From assembly GCF_022530855.2 (NCBI RefSeq), contig NZ_CP099567.1:124001-188000 (forward strand): 64,000 nucleotides of DNA. The letters are read 5' to 3'. A program made the translations under genes and the position numbers. The stretch's first letter is position 1, and each line of letters begins with the position of its first letter. This document shows, in pieces, positions 46,999 through 56,340 of this stretch. Origin of the DNA: Candidatus Vondammii sp. HM_W22 (GTDB lineage Bacteria; Pseudomonadota; Gammaproteobacteria; Chromatiales; Chromatiaceae). The notes under the pieces were generated by a model that was given only the letters and a program-made list of their open reading frames with translations, had not been told where the DNA came from and made no database searches.

Positions 46999-47439
46999 TT
47001 ACCAGCATCTGTTATCGGTACCGCTTCGCTTTTTGCGCCCAAAGCTGTCAAGGGTCAGATTTTTACAGCCATTATCGCTTTGCGTAGACCCTGGAGTTGC
47101 GGTCAATTCGAAACAGTTATCCTTGGTATGTGCAGACTTATTGCATGCCGTGCCAGTGATATCACCAATTTTTGCACCTATGACGTAATGACCTTCTTGA
47201 GAGTTTGACCCACCGAGTTTCGTCATGTCAGTGGTATACTTGCTGTTTTCGGTAAACCATCTCTCCTGGAGCACGGCGGCTTGGATTAATGCACTTTTGC
47301 CATCTGTACGCTGTGTTTTAATAATCTGATCCCGGTAGCTGGGATAGGCAATTGCAGCGAGAACGCCAATAACGGCTACGGTGATCATCAGTTCGATAAG
47401 AGTAAATCCTCTTACTCGTTTTATATTTGACTTACGCAT
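46999..47439 (-). CDS. pilE: Type IV minor pilin PilE, cluster 1
   Basis: 146 residues. Prepilin leader [11 protein letters not shown] cut before [40 protein letters not shown], the class III signal with Glu5. The PilE-type body has [16 protein letters not shown], and four cysteines ([27 protein letters not shown]) that should form two disulfides. Last gene of the minus-strand pilin operon; a miniature element separates it from pilY1, which may affect co-transcription. Confidence 0.93.
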   Translation of the reverse strand: MRKSNIKRVRGFTLIELMITVAVIGVLAAIAYPSYRDQIIKTQRTDGKSALIQAAVLQERWFTENSKYTTDMTKLGGSNSQEGHYVIGAKIGDITGTACNKSAHTKDNCFELTATPGSTQSDNGCKNLTLDSFGRKKRSGTDNRCW

Positions 47440-47508
47440 GATGTGTGATGCCTGTTTGGTATTTCCTGTGGTGGCTAAGATGTATTGCGATGCTGCCCCA
47501 ATAACCAG

Positions 47509-47668
47509 GGAGCCACCGATTAATTACTGGATCGGATGGATGATGAGATGGAATCTTCCGGGTCAAGGCGAAAATTGCCGGTAAAAGCCAGCTATTGCCA
47601 AGATTTCCAACGCAGAGCTGGGAGATTTCAGCGGTCAGACACTGATTCATGAGTTGATCGGAGGCTCC
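47509..47668. mobile_element. Miniature inverted-repeat element, copy B (160 bp)
   Basis: Ends GGAGCCACCGATTAATTACTG and, inverted, GGAGCCTCCGATCAACTCATG. It aligns over its full length with copy A at 38323 and lies exactly between the pilY1 stop (47673) and pilE (47439). No coding capacity. No clear target duplication here. Confidence 0.75.
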
Positions 47669-47672
47669 CCTT

Positions 47673-50600
47673 CTAGTTTGCAAAATCAATCTGGCGCCAG
47701 GATCGCCGCTTGGCTGATAACCCCCCAGGTATGAAAACCTTTGAACGAATAATGGCCCCCGCACTGCCCTGGACCAACACTGTCATTTTACTTCCATCGG
47801 CTGTGGTACTACCAGATCCCTTATGGACAACAGGTGCCGATGTCCGTCCTATACCAAGGCTCAAGCTCTCATTCACCAGTTCGGCGGTTCCACTGGTAAC
47901 GGTTCCATCGGTGCCGATAGGAGCAAAGGGAATGGCTGTGCCGGTCATGAAATTGTTGGCATGGAGTCTGCTTGACTCTGCCTCACAGAAGTTTTTCGCG
48001 CCGGGAGTATAGTCTGTGTAAATCAACAGATTGCCCGTGATCACCGGGTTGGTGATATTTCGTGTGTTCGGCTCTGTATTGGAGGTGGTTGGGAAGTCGG
48101 TTTTCCAACCTGACTTGCTGCTTATGGCAGCAAGCAATTGATCATAGGTATCAATGTCTGCGCCTCCAATCTGGTAGTTAGCTGGGAGAATGGAGCCATC
48201 GGTGAAAATTTGCACATCCGTGGTATCGACCAGATCGGCAGCTAAGACAGCTGTATAGGCAAGATCGCCACTGTTATTAACGGGCTCTTTAATTCCGTAC
48301 ATGCTTTGCTGAGAGGTAGTTTCGACATTATCACTATCGGCGGTCACAAAGAAACGGCCTGTACCCGCCACAATCCACTTTTTGCCTATGGAATCCAGTT
48401 TTGTCATAGGCTTTGAGATGAATGGCTGAGAACTTGAGAGTAGTGTATAAAGTTCTCCATTGGACACTTTCATGCGTCTCAGCTTTCCACTTGGTTGAGC
48501 TTCAGTGCCACCAACGATACCAAAATAGACGACATCATCAATGAAATCGCTATCCCAATCGGTGCTGGTAGGGTTGCCGACAAAACTGTCGTTCTCATCC
48601 AGATCAACCGGTCCAGATTTTGGAACAAAGGCCTTCTTTTTTAGGTCATACCTGAACAGTCTGGCGCTCTGCGTACTTGTTCCGGTCCGATGGCTGGTTG
48701 GACCTGACCCAAACACCAGCTCCCATATATTGAGGTTGTCACCACTTGTCGTCCAGTCCAGGTCGCCACCGGGGCTGCGTTTTTTTATCACACTCGGCAC
48801 GCCGGTTGTGTATCCCAGATTGGCATGGCTGATTTCGGCAATCAGCATGGGAGCAACTTCCGGGTTGGTGACATCGAGCACGACGTATGAGGATCGAAAT
48901 ACCTCGTCGTCACTGGTCGTTCCCGGGGTGTTATTAACATCCACGGTGATGTCGCCGCCGCCGAAACGCATGCCCATCACCATGACGGTACCCCAGCCAC
49001 CGGGGTGGTCAGTGTCTGCGGTAAAGATATTGGCATCAAATACAATCGGGCGACCGTCCATATAGTAGACATGGGGATAGCCAATTTCCGGTAGCCATTT
49101 CAGGTGGGGTAAAAGCGCCTTGGGAACATAACCCCACAATTCGCTGCCCAGAGGGTGCGCTGTTTCGCCAGAGTTTGAGGTTTTGAACGCTTTCAGTGAC
49201 GCATCCCAGAACCCACCATTGAAGGCGTGTATCATGCCGTCATTGCCGCCGACAATGATCACGTTGCGACGATTTTTATATTTGGTTTTGAATCGCAGAT
49301 AGCTGGTATCATCATGTGTTATCCCGTAACCCTCGTTCGGTGTCCCGATGACTACCGGTGATGAGTGGATAATATCCCCTAGCCGCCATACCTCATCGCC
49401 AGAGGTGGATGGGTTAAAATCCACAGACCGGACCCGATAGCCGGGGATGTCATCCTTTCCCCGTACATAGTCGATTACGTTGTCTGCTGTCGCTTCATCC
49501 GCAACATCAAGATAGGTGTAATTGGCCGGTTTGAAAGTCGCCGTGTCAAAGTTGATAAGGGAGGTTCCGTCGGTGGAGGTTAATATGTGCCGCCCTCCTG
49601 CGGCGGAGTTCGTATAGGGGCGCTGTGAGACCACTTCACTATTGGTCAGTTTCCCCAATTCGTCACGGGCGTTCCAGATCGGTCTCAGATTGGTAATTGG
49701 GTGAATGCTAAATTGAGTAAGGGTCAGGGCGCTGTCGAGTGCCTTGTCTGATTCGGTTACAATTTCGCAATCGGTGCTGTTATAACGCTTGATCCTGGTT
49801 GTATAGGGAATCGCACTGGTATCCTGATAGATATCAATTGCCGGGTCCGTACTGCAGTCATCCAGGACGCCGTTGTTGTTCGCGTCTTCTCTAAGGTTAC
49901 TCTTGCTGTCTATAAATATGCCCTGGACTAATCCCGCCCAGCTAATGCTGCGGTTACTGTCTTCATATTTCGGGTAGTAGAGTGCCTGGTAAAGTGCGCC
50001 TTCGCCGGATGTGTTGTTGGAGACAACGGCTGCTGCTGTACCAGAAGAGACCCGGCTGACGATCTTTCTGAATATTTTGGCCAACTGTATTTCCAGGCGG
50101 GAAGGGTCTCTTATTTGGAAAAAATTGTCTGGAATGCCGTCAGGGACCGGGTTGCCATCGGTATCTTCGCTGTCCCACTCGCGGTTGTCGCTGGTGCTGC
50201 CGTTATAGGTAGGGTCTCCGCTGCCGTCCAGATCGGTATAGCTGCCGTATTTAGCTGCATAGTAGAGAGGGTTCTTTAGGAGCTTTGCCGTGGTGGCGGA
50301 GCTGGCGAGAAAATCGGCGATAAACCGATGCTCATCAATACCCTTATATCTTATCTGTGGTTCCGAGTCCGGATTCTCATCGTCCATGTCCCATGCACTA
50401 AAATCTGGACTGATGAGACTGTTATCCGCAACTACAGGAAGGTAGGTGGCATCACGCGTGGTGCCTGTGATGGTATAGCCAAGCTGCAAACTCTTTTTGG
50501 CATGGGCATGAACAAGACGAGTGTTGATCCTGATCCCGCCGCTTACTAACTTACTCTCGCCACGACCACGATAGCTTGTGTCCGCCCAGAGCAAGGATTT

Positions 50601-52574
50601 TCTGTTAGTTGCAGAGGAGCCTACCAAATCGCAATATCCTTCGACGCAAAACTCGATACGTTCCATCGCGTCGAGGTCATAATCATTACCAAAAAGGGAA
50701 TCATCCCAAGAAATCAACAAGCTTCCAGCTACCAAATTTCCATTGCTATCATGATGTTGGCTTTCAACGGTGATGCCGGTCATGCTGCAAGCTTGCCATG
50801 GATGGGAACCGTCGGGACGACCTTGTGTTGATTCACAATAGGGTAGGAAGGTGATCTCTTTGCCGCCACCGCCTACTTTTATGGTCAAGCTTGGCAGCGA
50901 TTCAGCTAAAGCGACGGCATAGGTATCAACTTTTTGCATTTCCGGGTAGCCTGCACCGGTTCGCAGATCATGGGTGTGGGCATGGTGTGCCAGTCCTGCG
51001 ATATGGAAGCCGCCTTCCAACTGGGGTACTTCTGGGCATATTCCCGTGATATCGGAGAGATTATCTGCCTTTTTTCCGGTGCATCGGTGATTGCTATTGG
51101 TGTCTCCTCCGTGAAGGTACATACCAGCAAAAGAGCCTCCCATCTCTATGTCGCCAACAGCATCAGTAGCATCATTAATACTGGTTAATCCTGTGATGCC
51201 TGAGGTGGAAAGATTATCTTTGTCGAACGAATTTAAACCGGTAGATATGGTAACGATAGCGCAATTGGCACACCATTTATCGGCTGACATGGGGTCGCGC
51301 CAGGAGGCATCATTGAGTCCGGGAATATGGGCAGTGTCATCGCCATTAAAGTTGCTGGTGGGTGATGTCTCTCCGGAAAAATAGCGCAGTGCCTCCATGT
51401 ATATTTCGCTCAGTGGATTGCCCCAGTCAGCACATTTGTGGTTGCCAGAATGAAGTTTAAATATAAATGTGCTAGTGCGGCCCTGACAGTCCCAATATGT
51501 TGAGTAATCATAGTTATAAGTGGCGATCCGTAGAAGATTTAATGTTTTGATGATGCCTTCACTACTGTCGTCTTTATTAATAAACACGCCGGTAGCGGTG
51601 TCAATTTCATCATCGGCTGGATCGCTATTTCCCGCGAGTGCTGTGATGTTCTTGCGAAGCACGCCTCCCTCTATATTTCTGTCATAGCTGCCGGACATCA
51701 GGCCAAAGTGGAGTGTCCCATCTTCTCCATAGTGTTGCAGGAGGCCGGTAGGCTTGTAACCCCCATTGGGGTAAAGTTTGCAGTTACTCTCTTTGGTTGA
51801 GGCACTCACGCAAACCGCTACGTAAACGGGCAAAGCAGTTCCATTGTGTGGGGTAGACGCCCCGTCATCCCACTGACATTGTACAGTTTCTGATGTTGCC
51901 CATCGGGGATAGGGACCTTCGGCAATGCGTACATAAGGGTCTGATTTTATGCTGGTAGAGACGTTGCACAGGGTGATGCTTGTTTTGTTATCATAGGGCG
52001 TAAACCTCATCATCTCAGTGGTGGTGCCGGGTGCAAAAACCTTGGCAAATGCGTGTACGTCTTGCGGTATATAGGTACGTTTTAAAACGGTTGTGTCCGT
52101 GTCATCGGTTGATCTTAAACCACCATACAATACTCGGCGCACAATATCGATTCGCGTCATGGTGGCCCAATTGAGAAAGTTACCGCTCCAGTGATTAGTT
52201 GTTGAGCAGTCGTGGTTGTTGATTCCTGCTGTTGCCTCTTCAGGATTGAACCTGAAGTCATCGTGGCTGTAGCAACGGTTGCTGTCAAAATACCCGTAGT
52301 AGTCGAAGGTGTCGGTATAGCCTGTATTCAACCGGCCATCACCGTCAAGATCGCTGTAGTCGGTGTAGGCCTTGTGTGTCAATTGGTGATCAACCGACAT
52401 CACCAGCATCACCAGCGGGGGTGCGCTGGGGCTGGATGCTGTGGGTATTCCGCTAAAGTCTGAAGAGGTTGTTCCTGATACTGCAGCAAGTGAGGATGCG
52501 GGCAAGATCAGCCCCGCTAACAGCAGTGCCTGAATCGCGCAGCATGATTTGTTTAGGAAGTTTGAGGTTTTCAT
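47673..52574 (-). CDS. pilY1: PilY1-like type IV pilus tip adhesin, cluster 1
   Basis: 1633 residues, open throughout, start MKTSNFLNKSCCAIQALLLAGLILPASSLAA (signal peptide). N-terminal part has Ca-binding-like YSDLDGDGRLNTGYTDTFDYYGYFD and NHWSGNFLNWATMTRIDIVRRVLYGG, another loop DANNNGVLDDC, and the C-terminal PilY1 beta-propeller with GDIIHSSPVVIG, NVIIVGGNDGMIHAFNGG, GSELWGYVPKALLPHL and GWGTVMVMGMRFGGGDI. PilY1 caps the pilus, binds surfaces or host and controls retraction. At 1633 residues it is longer than the roughly 1160 of Pseudomonas. It ends before a miniature element. Confidence 0.93.
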   Translation of the reverse strand: MKTSNFLNKSCCAIQALLLAGLILPASSLAAVSGTTSSDFSGIPTASSPSAPPLVMLVMSVDHQLTHKAYTDYSDLDGDGRLNTGYTDTFDYYGYFDSNRCYSHDDFRFNPEEATAGINNHDCSTTNHWSGNFLNWATMTRIDIVRRVLYGGLRSTDDTDTTVLKRTYIPQDVHAFAKVFAPGTTTEMMRFTPYDNKTSITLCNVSTSIKSDPYVRIAEGPYPRWATSETVQCQWDDGASTPHNGTALPVYVAVCVSASTKESNCKLYPNGGYKPTGLLQHYGEDGTLHFGLMSGSYDRNIEGGVLRKNITALAGNSDPADDEIDTATGVFINKDDSSEGIIKTLNLLRIATYNYDYSTYWDCQGRTSTFIFKLHSGNHKCADWGNPLSEIYMEALRYFSGETSPTSNFNGDDTAHIPGLNDASWRDPMSADKWCANCAIVTISTGLNSFDKDNLSTSGITGLTSINDATDAVGDIEMGGSFAGMYLHGGDTNSNHRCTGKKADNLSDITGICPEVPQLEGGFHIAGLAHHAHTHDLRTGAGYPEMQKVDTYAVALAESLPSLTIKVGGGGKEITFLPYCESTQGRPDGSHPWQACSMTGITVESQHHDSNGNLVAGSLLISWDDSLFGNDYDLDAMERIEFCVEGYCDLVGSSATNRKSLLWADTSYRGRGESKLVSGGIRINTRLVHAHAKKSLQLGYTITGTTRDATYLPVVADNSLISPDFSAWDMDDENPDSEPQIRYKGIDEHRFIADFLASSATTAKLLKNPLYYAAKYGSYTDLDGSGDPTYNGSTSDNREWDSEDTDGNPVPDGIPDNFFQIRDPSRLEIQLAKIFRKIVSRVSSGTAAAVVSNNTSGEGALYQALYYPKYEDSNRSISWAGLVQGIFIDSKSNLREDANNNGVLDDCSTDPAIDIYQDTSAIPYTTRIKRYNSTDCEIVTESDKALDSALTLTQFSIHPITNLRPIWNARDELGKLTNSEVVSQRPYTNSAAGGRHILTSTDGTSLINFDTATFKPANYTYLDVADEATADNVIDYVRGKDDIPGYRVRSVDFNPSTSGDEVWRLGDIIHSSPVVIGTPNEGYGITHDDTSYLRFKTKYKNRRNVIIVGGNDGMIHAFNGGFWDASLKAFKTSNSGETAHPLGSELWGYVPKALLPHLKWLPEIGYPHVYYMDGRPIVFDANIFTADTDHPGGWGTVMVMGMRFGGGDITVDVNNTPGTTSDDEVFRSSYVVLDVTNPEVAPMLIAEISHANLGYTTGVPSVIKKRSPGGDLDWTTSGDNLNIWELVFGSGPTSHRTGTSTQSARLFRYDLKKKAFVPKSGPVDLDENDSFVGNPTSTDWDSDFIDDVVYFGIVGGTEAQPSGKLRRMKVSNGELYTLLSSSQPFISKPMTKLDSIGKKWIVAGTGRFFVTADSDNVETTSQQSMYGIKEPVNNSGDLAYTAVLAADLVDTTDVQIFTDGSILPANYQIGGADIDTYDQLLAAISSKSGWKTDFPTTSNTEPNTRNITNPVITGNLLIYTDYTPGAKNFCEAESSRLHANNFMTGTAIPFAPIGTDGTVTSGTAELVNESLSLGIGRTSAPVVHKGSGSTTADGSKMTVLVQGSAGAIIRSKVFIPGGLSAKRRSWRQIDFAN

Positions 52575-52605
52575 GAAGATTTTCCTTACTTGTATTTCGG
52601 CGTTG

Positions 52606-53199
52606 TCAGAAGCTGAGGTGGTAGGTTGACTGAAGCATCACTTTTGCGTCGTCCGTGCCGCCGGTGGCAAATGATGTGATCCGATACAGCTCATCGCGGG
52701 TGATGTCCTGATATCCCATAAATTCGATGATATATTTGGGTAGTGTGGTAATCCCTTTACTGTTGGTCAAGCTGGTATTTGCATGGGATCGGTGACGCTT
52801 AGCATTGGTCCAGACCGCCAGGTTACCGGAGTGCGATGTAGGGCAACTCCACATATCCCAACGGTCACTGATGCCGCCGGTCTCGCAGGGGCTTTTTGTT
52901 TTGTCATAATTGGGGGTGTTCTCCCTGCTAAAGCAGAGGCCATTGGCGCAGGTTTTACTGAAGCTGCCAGGGAATATTGTCGGGCTTGTGGCCTGGGATT
53001 TAACGTAGCGTTCACCTTCACGTAGCGCCGCCTCCGCTGCCTGGAATGCGGTGTGCTGGTCCCGCTCGTTTTGGGTCATGCTTTCTTCCAGGGCGGTGGT
53101 GCTCATTGCAGCAACTCCCAGTAGCGTCGTGACCAGCAGGAGTACCAGGCAGAAAGCCAGCACAACCCCACGTTCTTTAGTGGATGGATATTGCATCAT
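52606..53199 (-). CDS. pilX: Minor pilin assembly protein PilX, cluster 1
   Basis: 197 residues. N-terminus KERGVVLAFCLVLLLVTTLLGVAAMSTTALEESMTQNERDQHTAFQAAEAALREGE is the PilX signature: hydrophobic helix then a Glu-rich stretch with AAEAAL. The C-terminal YRITSFATGGTDDAKVMLQSTYHL is the family end. It sits between pilW and pilY1 on the minus strand, with short spacers (18 and 31 bp). Confidence 0.92.
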   Translation of the reverse strand: MMQYPSTKERGVVLAFCLVLLLVTTLLGVAAMSTTALEESMTQNERDQHTAFQAAEAALREGERYVKSQATSPTIFPGSFSKTCANGLCFSRENTPNYDKTKSPCETGGISDRWDMWSCPTSHSGNLAVWTNAKRHRSHANTSLTNSKGITTLPKYIIEFMGYQDITRDELYRITSFATGGTDDAKVMLQSTYHLSF

Positions 53200-53217
53200 T
53201 GTGTCTGCTTGTTCGGA

Positions 53218-54330
53218 TCATAGGTCAAGCCCGTGATTGCGTACTTGAACGGTGGCTGTGAACTGCCTTCTGATGTAATTGTCCGTATGGGAGGTGGATT
53301 CGGTTTCCATGAAGGTATAGGGCTTAACTCCCCCGCTGGTGGGTTCGATGGACCTGACCAGCAGAAAAAGCCTCACGCTGGCGACCTTGCTCCAGTCGCC
53401 CACGCTGTCGGCTGTTACATAACGGTTGGCAATGCCATCGGCAGTGGCATCGGTGTCGACGCCGTAGAGAATCTGAAGATTCTCTATCCCCTCGATAAGC
53501 TCTTCCGCCTCTACTGCGACGCTACCACTACTGGCGACAACAACGCTATGGTAAAGCGCTGGTATGGCTTGTTTCTGACTGTTCTTTCGCCCATCAGCAA
53601 GATAAAAAATTGAATTCTTCATGCGAAGAAGCTTGGACTTATCATTGTAATTAATAGATCTTGCTTTCGAGCTCCAATTAGAGCAGTCAAAGTTGCCATA
53701 CAGATTGCTCGTGCAATTGCCCGGGGTAGCTGTGCCTGTGCCGTGGTTTATGGTGTTGGTCTTACTTCCTGTCGCCTGGAAAATTCCCGCCTGCTTTCCC
53801 AGGCAATCTACAATCATCAGAATTTCACCCTTTTTTATATTGTGACTGCCCTTTTTTATATTGTAATTGGCTGTCAGGTGTATTTTCGCATTATTGGCAT
53901 CGTGACTTTTCACATAAAAATAGGTGTCATCGCCCCCCCGGCTGATGGCGATGGCATCTGTATCGGTGATGGCACTGCTTAAAATTTTGCTGGGGAGGGT
54001 GCTGCCTTTCTTCAGCTCAAACCCAATGACGGAGTCATTGAAGTTGTACACCCAGCTATCGGATGTGCTGTCGACAGAATTACCTGTCGATGCCACTGCG
54101 CAGCCGATGAAACCGGCCATGCGAATCTCTTTGGTGAGAAACTGAATTGCGAAGCGACCATTCTCCTGAATTCGGGAGAGTGCCTCTGCGGTCTGATAGG
54201 ATATTTTATTGCTTAGATAGACTTGGATGGCACCTGCTGAAAGCAGTAGTGAAAGTACCAGAGCGATCATGATTTCCACCAGGGTCAGGCCTCTGATGGT
54301 AGCTGGAAGTATGGTGTGTAGTTGCTTCAT
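53218..54330 (-). CDS. pilW: Minor pilin PilW, cluster 1
   Basis: 370 residues from MKQLHTILPATIRG, cleavage before LTLVEIMIALVLSLLLSAGAIQVYLSNK. Typical PilW parts: RIQENGRFAIQFLTKEIRMAGFIGCA, a middle beta-rich body, LIEGIENLQILYGVDTDATADGIANRYVTADSV and VASVRLFLLVRS near the C-terminus. The start forms an ATGA overlap with the pilV stop. Minor pilins prime assembly of the pilus and carry PilY1 at the tip. Confidence 0.94.
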   Translation of the reverse strand: MKQLHTILPATIRGLTLVEIMIALVLSLLLSAGAIQVYLSNKISYQTAEALSRIQENGRFAIQFLTKEIRMAGFIGCAVASTGNSVDSTSDSWVYNFNDSVIGFELKKGSTLPSKILSSAITDTDAIAISRGGDDTYFYVKSHDANNAKIHLTANYNIKKGSHNIKKGEILMIVDCLGKQAGIFQATGSKTNTINHGTGTATPGNCTSNLYGNFDCSNWSSKARSINYNDKSKLLRMKNSIFYLADGRKNSQKQAIPALYHSVVVASSGSVAVEAEELIEGIENLQILYGVDTDATADGIANRYVTADSVGDWSKVASVRLFLLVRSIEPTSGGVKPYTFMETESTSHTDNYIRRQFTATVQVRNHGLDL

Positions 54331-54827
54331 AGTTCGGTTCTGAAAGAAAGCGTTAGAGGCTTTCGCGACTGTATCCAGTCTTCCGAATCGAACTCCACCA
54401 CAACATCGTCCCACCGGATGTCGACGGTGACCATCTTGCTTGCGGTGTCGATGGAGACGCTGCCATCACCACTCGGCAGTGTGGCAGCGAGTGCAACTTT
54501 CCAGTTGGCGACATCATAGCCGGCCATGGTACCCGAATCACAATTCTTTGTTTCGCAATCGGGCAACGAAGAAGCGGCATATGTTTTGCCGCCATATGCG
54601 ATTGCATACTTTGACTTTGAATCGGATTTTTCTGCCTCGTCACGGTTGGCCCGCATGCGATCGATGATATCGTAGGCCAACTGTGTTGCCTGAGCTCGCT
54701 GGTATGCGCTGTTGGTGTTCTTTAGACTGATTATTTGCATCCCTGCAGTCCCCAGTAATCCAAGAGACAGCACTAAAGCGGCGATCAAAACTTCAAGTAA
54801 TGTGAAGCCTTTCTGGTTCATGAGCAT
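54327..54827 (-). CDS. pilV: Minor pilin PilV, cluster 1
   Basis: 166 residues. MLMNQKG|FTLLEVLIAALVLSLGLLGTAGMQIISLKNTNSAYQRAQATQLAYDIIDRMRANRDEA, the PilV signature, with a body ending LDWIQSRKPLTLSFRTEL-like. Two overlapping starts are possible, 54827 or the ATG at 54821, which makes an ATGA overlap with the fimT stop. Same operon as pilW. Confidence 0.93.
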   Translation of the reverse strand: MLMNQKGFTLLEVLIAALVLSLGLLGTAGMQIISLKNTNSAYQRAQATQLAYDIIDRMRANRDEAEKSDSKSKYAIAYGGKTYAASSLPDCETKNCDSGTMAGYDVANWKVALAATLPSGDGSVSIDTASKMVTVDIRWDDVVVEFDSEDWIQSRKPLTLSFRTEL

Positions 54828-55417
54828 TTTAATTCGTTGGGTGAGGCCAGGCCATCGTCATGGACACCATCGTTGTCGGAGTCACTGCTGAGTCGAATTC
54901 GGCCGGTGGTACTGATGTAGAGGGCTCGTGCATACTTTACAGCAGAGCCGCTTTCACACAATTTAAATGAGCCTGCTTCTTTTGAGAAACCGTTGCTCTT
55001 GAAGCGCACATAGGAGCTGGTTGCTGTACTGGCTGCGTAGGCGAGAGTGTCCGATGAAGTGAAGCCGCTTGATACCTTAATTGCGGTCTCATCAGAAGAA
55101 TCGAAGGTGCCATCAGCGTTGGAGTCTTCGAACAGAATCCAGCCATTTTGCCAGTTTTTTGCGCAGGACGTGCCATTGCTGCTGCTGCAGCAGGACGTGC
55201 CATTGCTGCTGCTGCAGAGGGTGACAGAACGTCCCCTCTTAATAGCCTCCGAGCGTCCCTGGTTCAATGTGGCGGCCAGGGAGTTTATCTCTGTTGCCAC
55301 CCTGTTTCTTATGAGGGTGTCCCGGAGCGCTGGAGCCGCAAGGGTAAGCACCACAGCAGCGACTGCCAGGGTAATTATCAGCTCAATCAGCGTGAAACCC
55401 GAATTGCTTCCTTGCAT
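54818..55417 (-). CDS. fimT: FimT/GspH-type minor pilin, cluster 1
   Basis: 199 residues from MQGSNSG|FTLIELIITLAVAAVVLTLAAPALRDTLIRNRVATEINSLAATLNQGRSEAIKRGRSVTLC, the FimT/FimU signature. The start at 55417 gives the usual short leader; a second ATG eight codons earlier (55441) has the same upstream sequence because the region is tandemly repeated. A nine-residue block CSSSNGTSC is present twice in a row in the middle. First gene of the minus-strand pilin operon; FimT can bind DNA during uptake in some species. Confidence 0.92.
   Translation of the reverse strand: MQGSNSGFTLIELIITLAVAAVVLTLAAPALRDTLIRNRVATEINSLAATLNQGRSEAIKRGRSVTLCSSSNGTSCCSSSNGTSCAKNWQNGWILFEDSNADGTFDSSDETAIKVSSGFTSSDTLAYAASTATSSYVRFKSNGFSKEAGSFKLCESGSAVKYARALYISTTGRIRLSSDSDNDGVHDDGLASPNELKCS
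55163..55216. repeat. 27-bp tandem duplication inside fimT
   Basis: Two adjacent copies of a 27-bp unit starting GCAGGACGTGCCATTGC (at 55163 and 55190). It keeps the frame and doubles the peptide CSSSNGTSC, adding two cysteines. Confidence 0.85.
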
Positions 55418-55472
55418 GATCTCTCTATTGCTTCTTTGCATGATCTCTCTATCTGCTTCTTTGCATGATCCC
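55412..55472. repeat. Tandem repeat across the fimT start codon
   Basis: TTGCATGATCTCTCTAT and TGCTTC recur at 55412, 55436 and (partly) 55461; units are 24 and 25 bp. Read on the minus strand, each unit carries its own GAGAG and ATG, so the gene has two in-frame starts and a third out-of-frame ATG that opens a six-codon frame. Confidence 0.8.
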
Positions 55473-55857
55473 TTGAAACAGCATACCCGGGTTCTGAAAC
55501 CCGATGCCAACACCAACTATATAGACGGAATGCTCTGATAAATTCGAAGTAATAAAGATGACGTGACGTTTTTTTCCGACAAGTGGCCTATTTTTAGCGC
55601 AGCCTCTAACTGCGGCCCGCTTCTTCCTGGCCTTCTTGCTACTCAGGCTTCACGAATACCCCGTGACTATCTTTTATTCACCATCAATCAGAAACAGAAT
55701 TATCCAGCTTCCACAATTTTCATAATCATTGTGCGTGGCACGATTCTGTGGCTTCTTGTTTTCACAAAACTGTACGAAATAAAGAGACATGGTTCACTGC
55801 TTTATTCAGACGTTACCTTATTATAAACAAGGGATAACTACAGAAGTCATTAGTTAT
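55473..55857. other. Divergent intergenic region between the two pilin operons
   Basis: About 385 bp holding the promoters of both fimT genes. TATATAG near 55517 on the minus strand is a candidate -10 for cluster 1; I see no clear -35. No gene is supported; the open frames here lack starts or homology. I looked for sigma-54 elements and found none with correct spacing. Confidence 0.45.
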
Positions 55858-56340
55858 ATGAGCGCAAATAATGGACTCACCCTGATTGAGCTGGTGGTGA
55901 CTATCGCTGTGTTGGCTATTACCCTCGGCCTCGGCGTGCCCAGCTTCAATTCACTGATTATCAACAACAGGCTGACTACACAGGCTAATGCCCTTGTCGC
56001 ATCAGTCAACCTCGCCCGTAGCGAGGCGGTTAAGCGGGGTGTTCAGGTCAGGATCGCTGAAGAGAGTGGCAATTGGAAGAGGGGCTGGAGAGTAACAGTC
56101 GCAGGGGCCAAGAATAGGGTTTTGTTGAGAGTGCAGTCTCCATTCGAAGGAAAATCAACCCTGAGTGCCTTGCGTGACAGCAACAGAGTCAAGCAAATAA
56201 ATTTTTCGCCAAGGGGTTTTTTGATTGGTAATGCGGTTACTTTCGAGCTTTGTAATTCGGGAGCCTCTGCGAATAGACAGAAAAAATTGATTATTTCATC
56301 CTCAGGTAGAGTGAGGGTATCGGATGGTGCGTGTTCATAA
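55858..56340 (+). CDS. fimT: FimT/GspH-type minor pilin, cluster 2
   Basis: 160 residues from MSANNG|LTLIELVVTIAVLAITLGLGVPSFNSLIINNRLTTQANALVASVNLARSEAVKRGVQVRI. Same family as the minus-strand fimT but clearly diverged (Leu, not Phe, at +1). C-terminus NFSPRGFLIGNAVTFELCNSG and SSSGRVRVSDGACS. First gene of the plus-strand pilin operon, open and apparently intact; overlaps pilV by 17 bp. Confidence 0.92.
   Translation: MSANNGLTLIELVVTIAVLAITLGLGVPSFNSLIINNRLTTQANALVASVNLARSEAVKRGVQVRIAEESGNWKRGWRVTVAGAKNRVLLRVQSPFEGKSTLSALRDSNRVKQINFSPRGFLIGNAVTFELCNSGASANRQKKLIISSSGRVRVSDGACS

Noticed and set aside
55412-55472. Repeats near fimT as a CRISPR array
   Set aside because: Units are directly adjacent with no unique spacers and no cas genes are near.
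55563-55826. 87-codon frame in the divergent pilin intergenic region
   Set aside because: No ribosome site and no recognisable motif; the space is better explained as regulatory.
55473-55857. Sigma-54 promoter for the pilin operons
   Set aside because: TGGC-like and TTGC-like pieces occur but not with the required GG-to-GC spacing.
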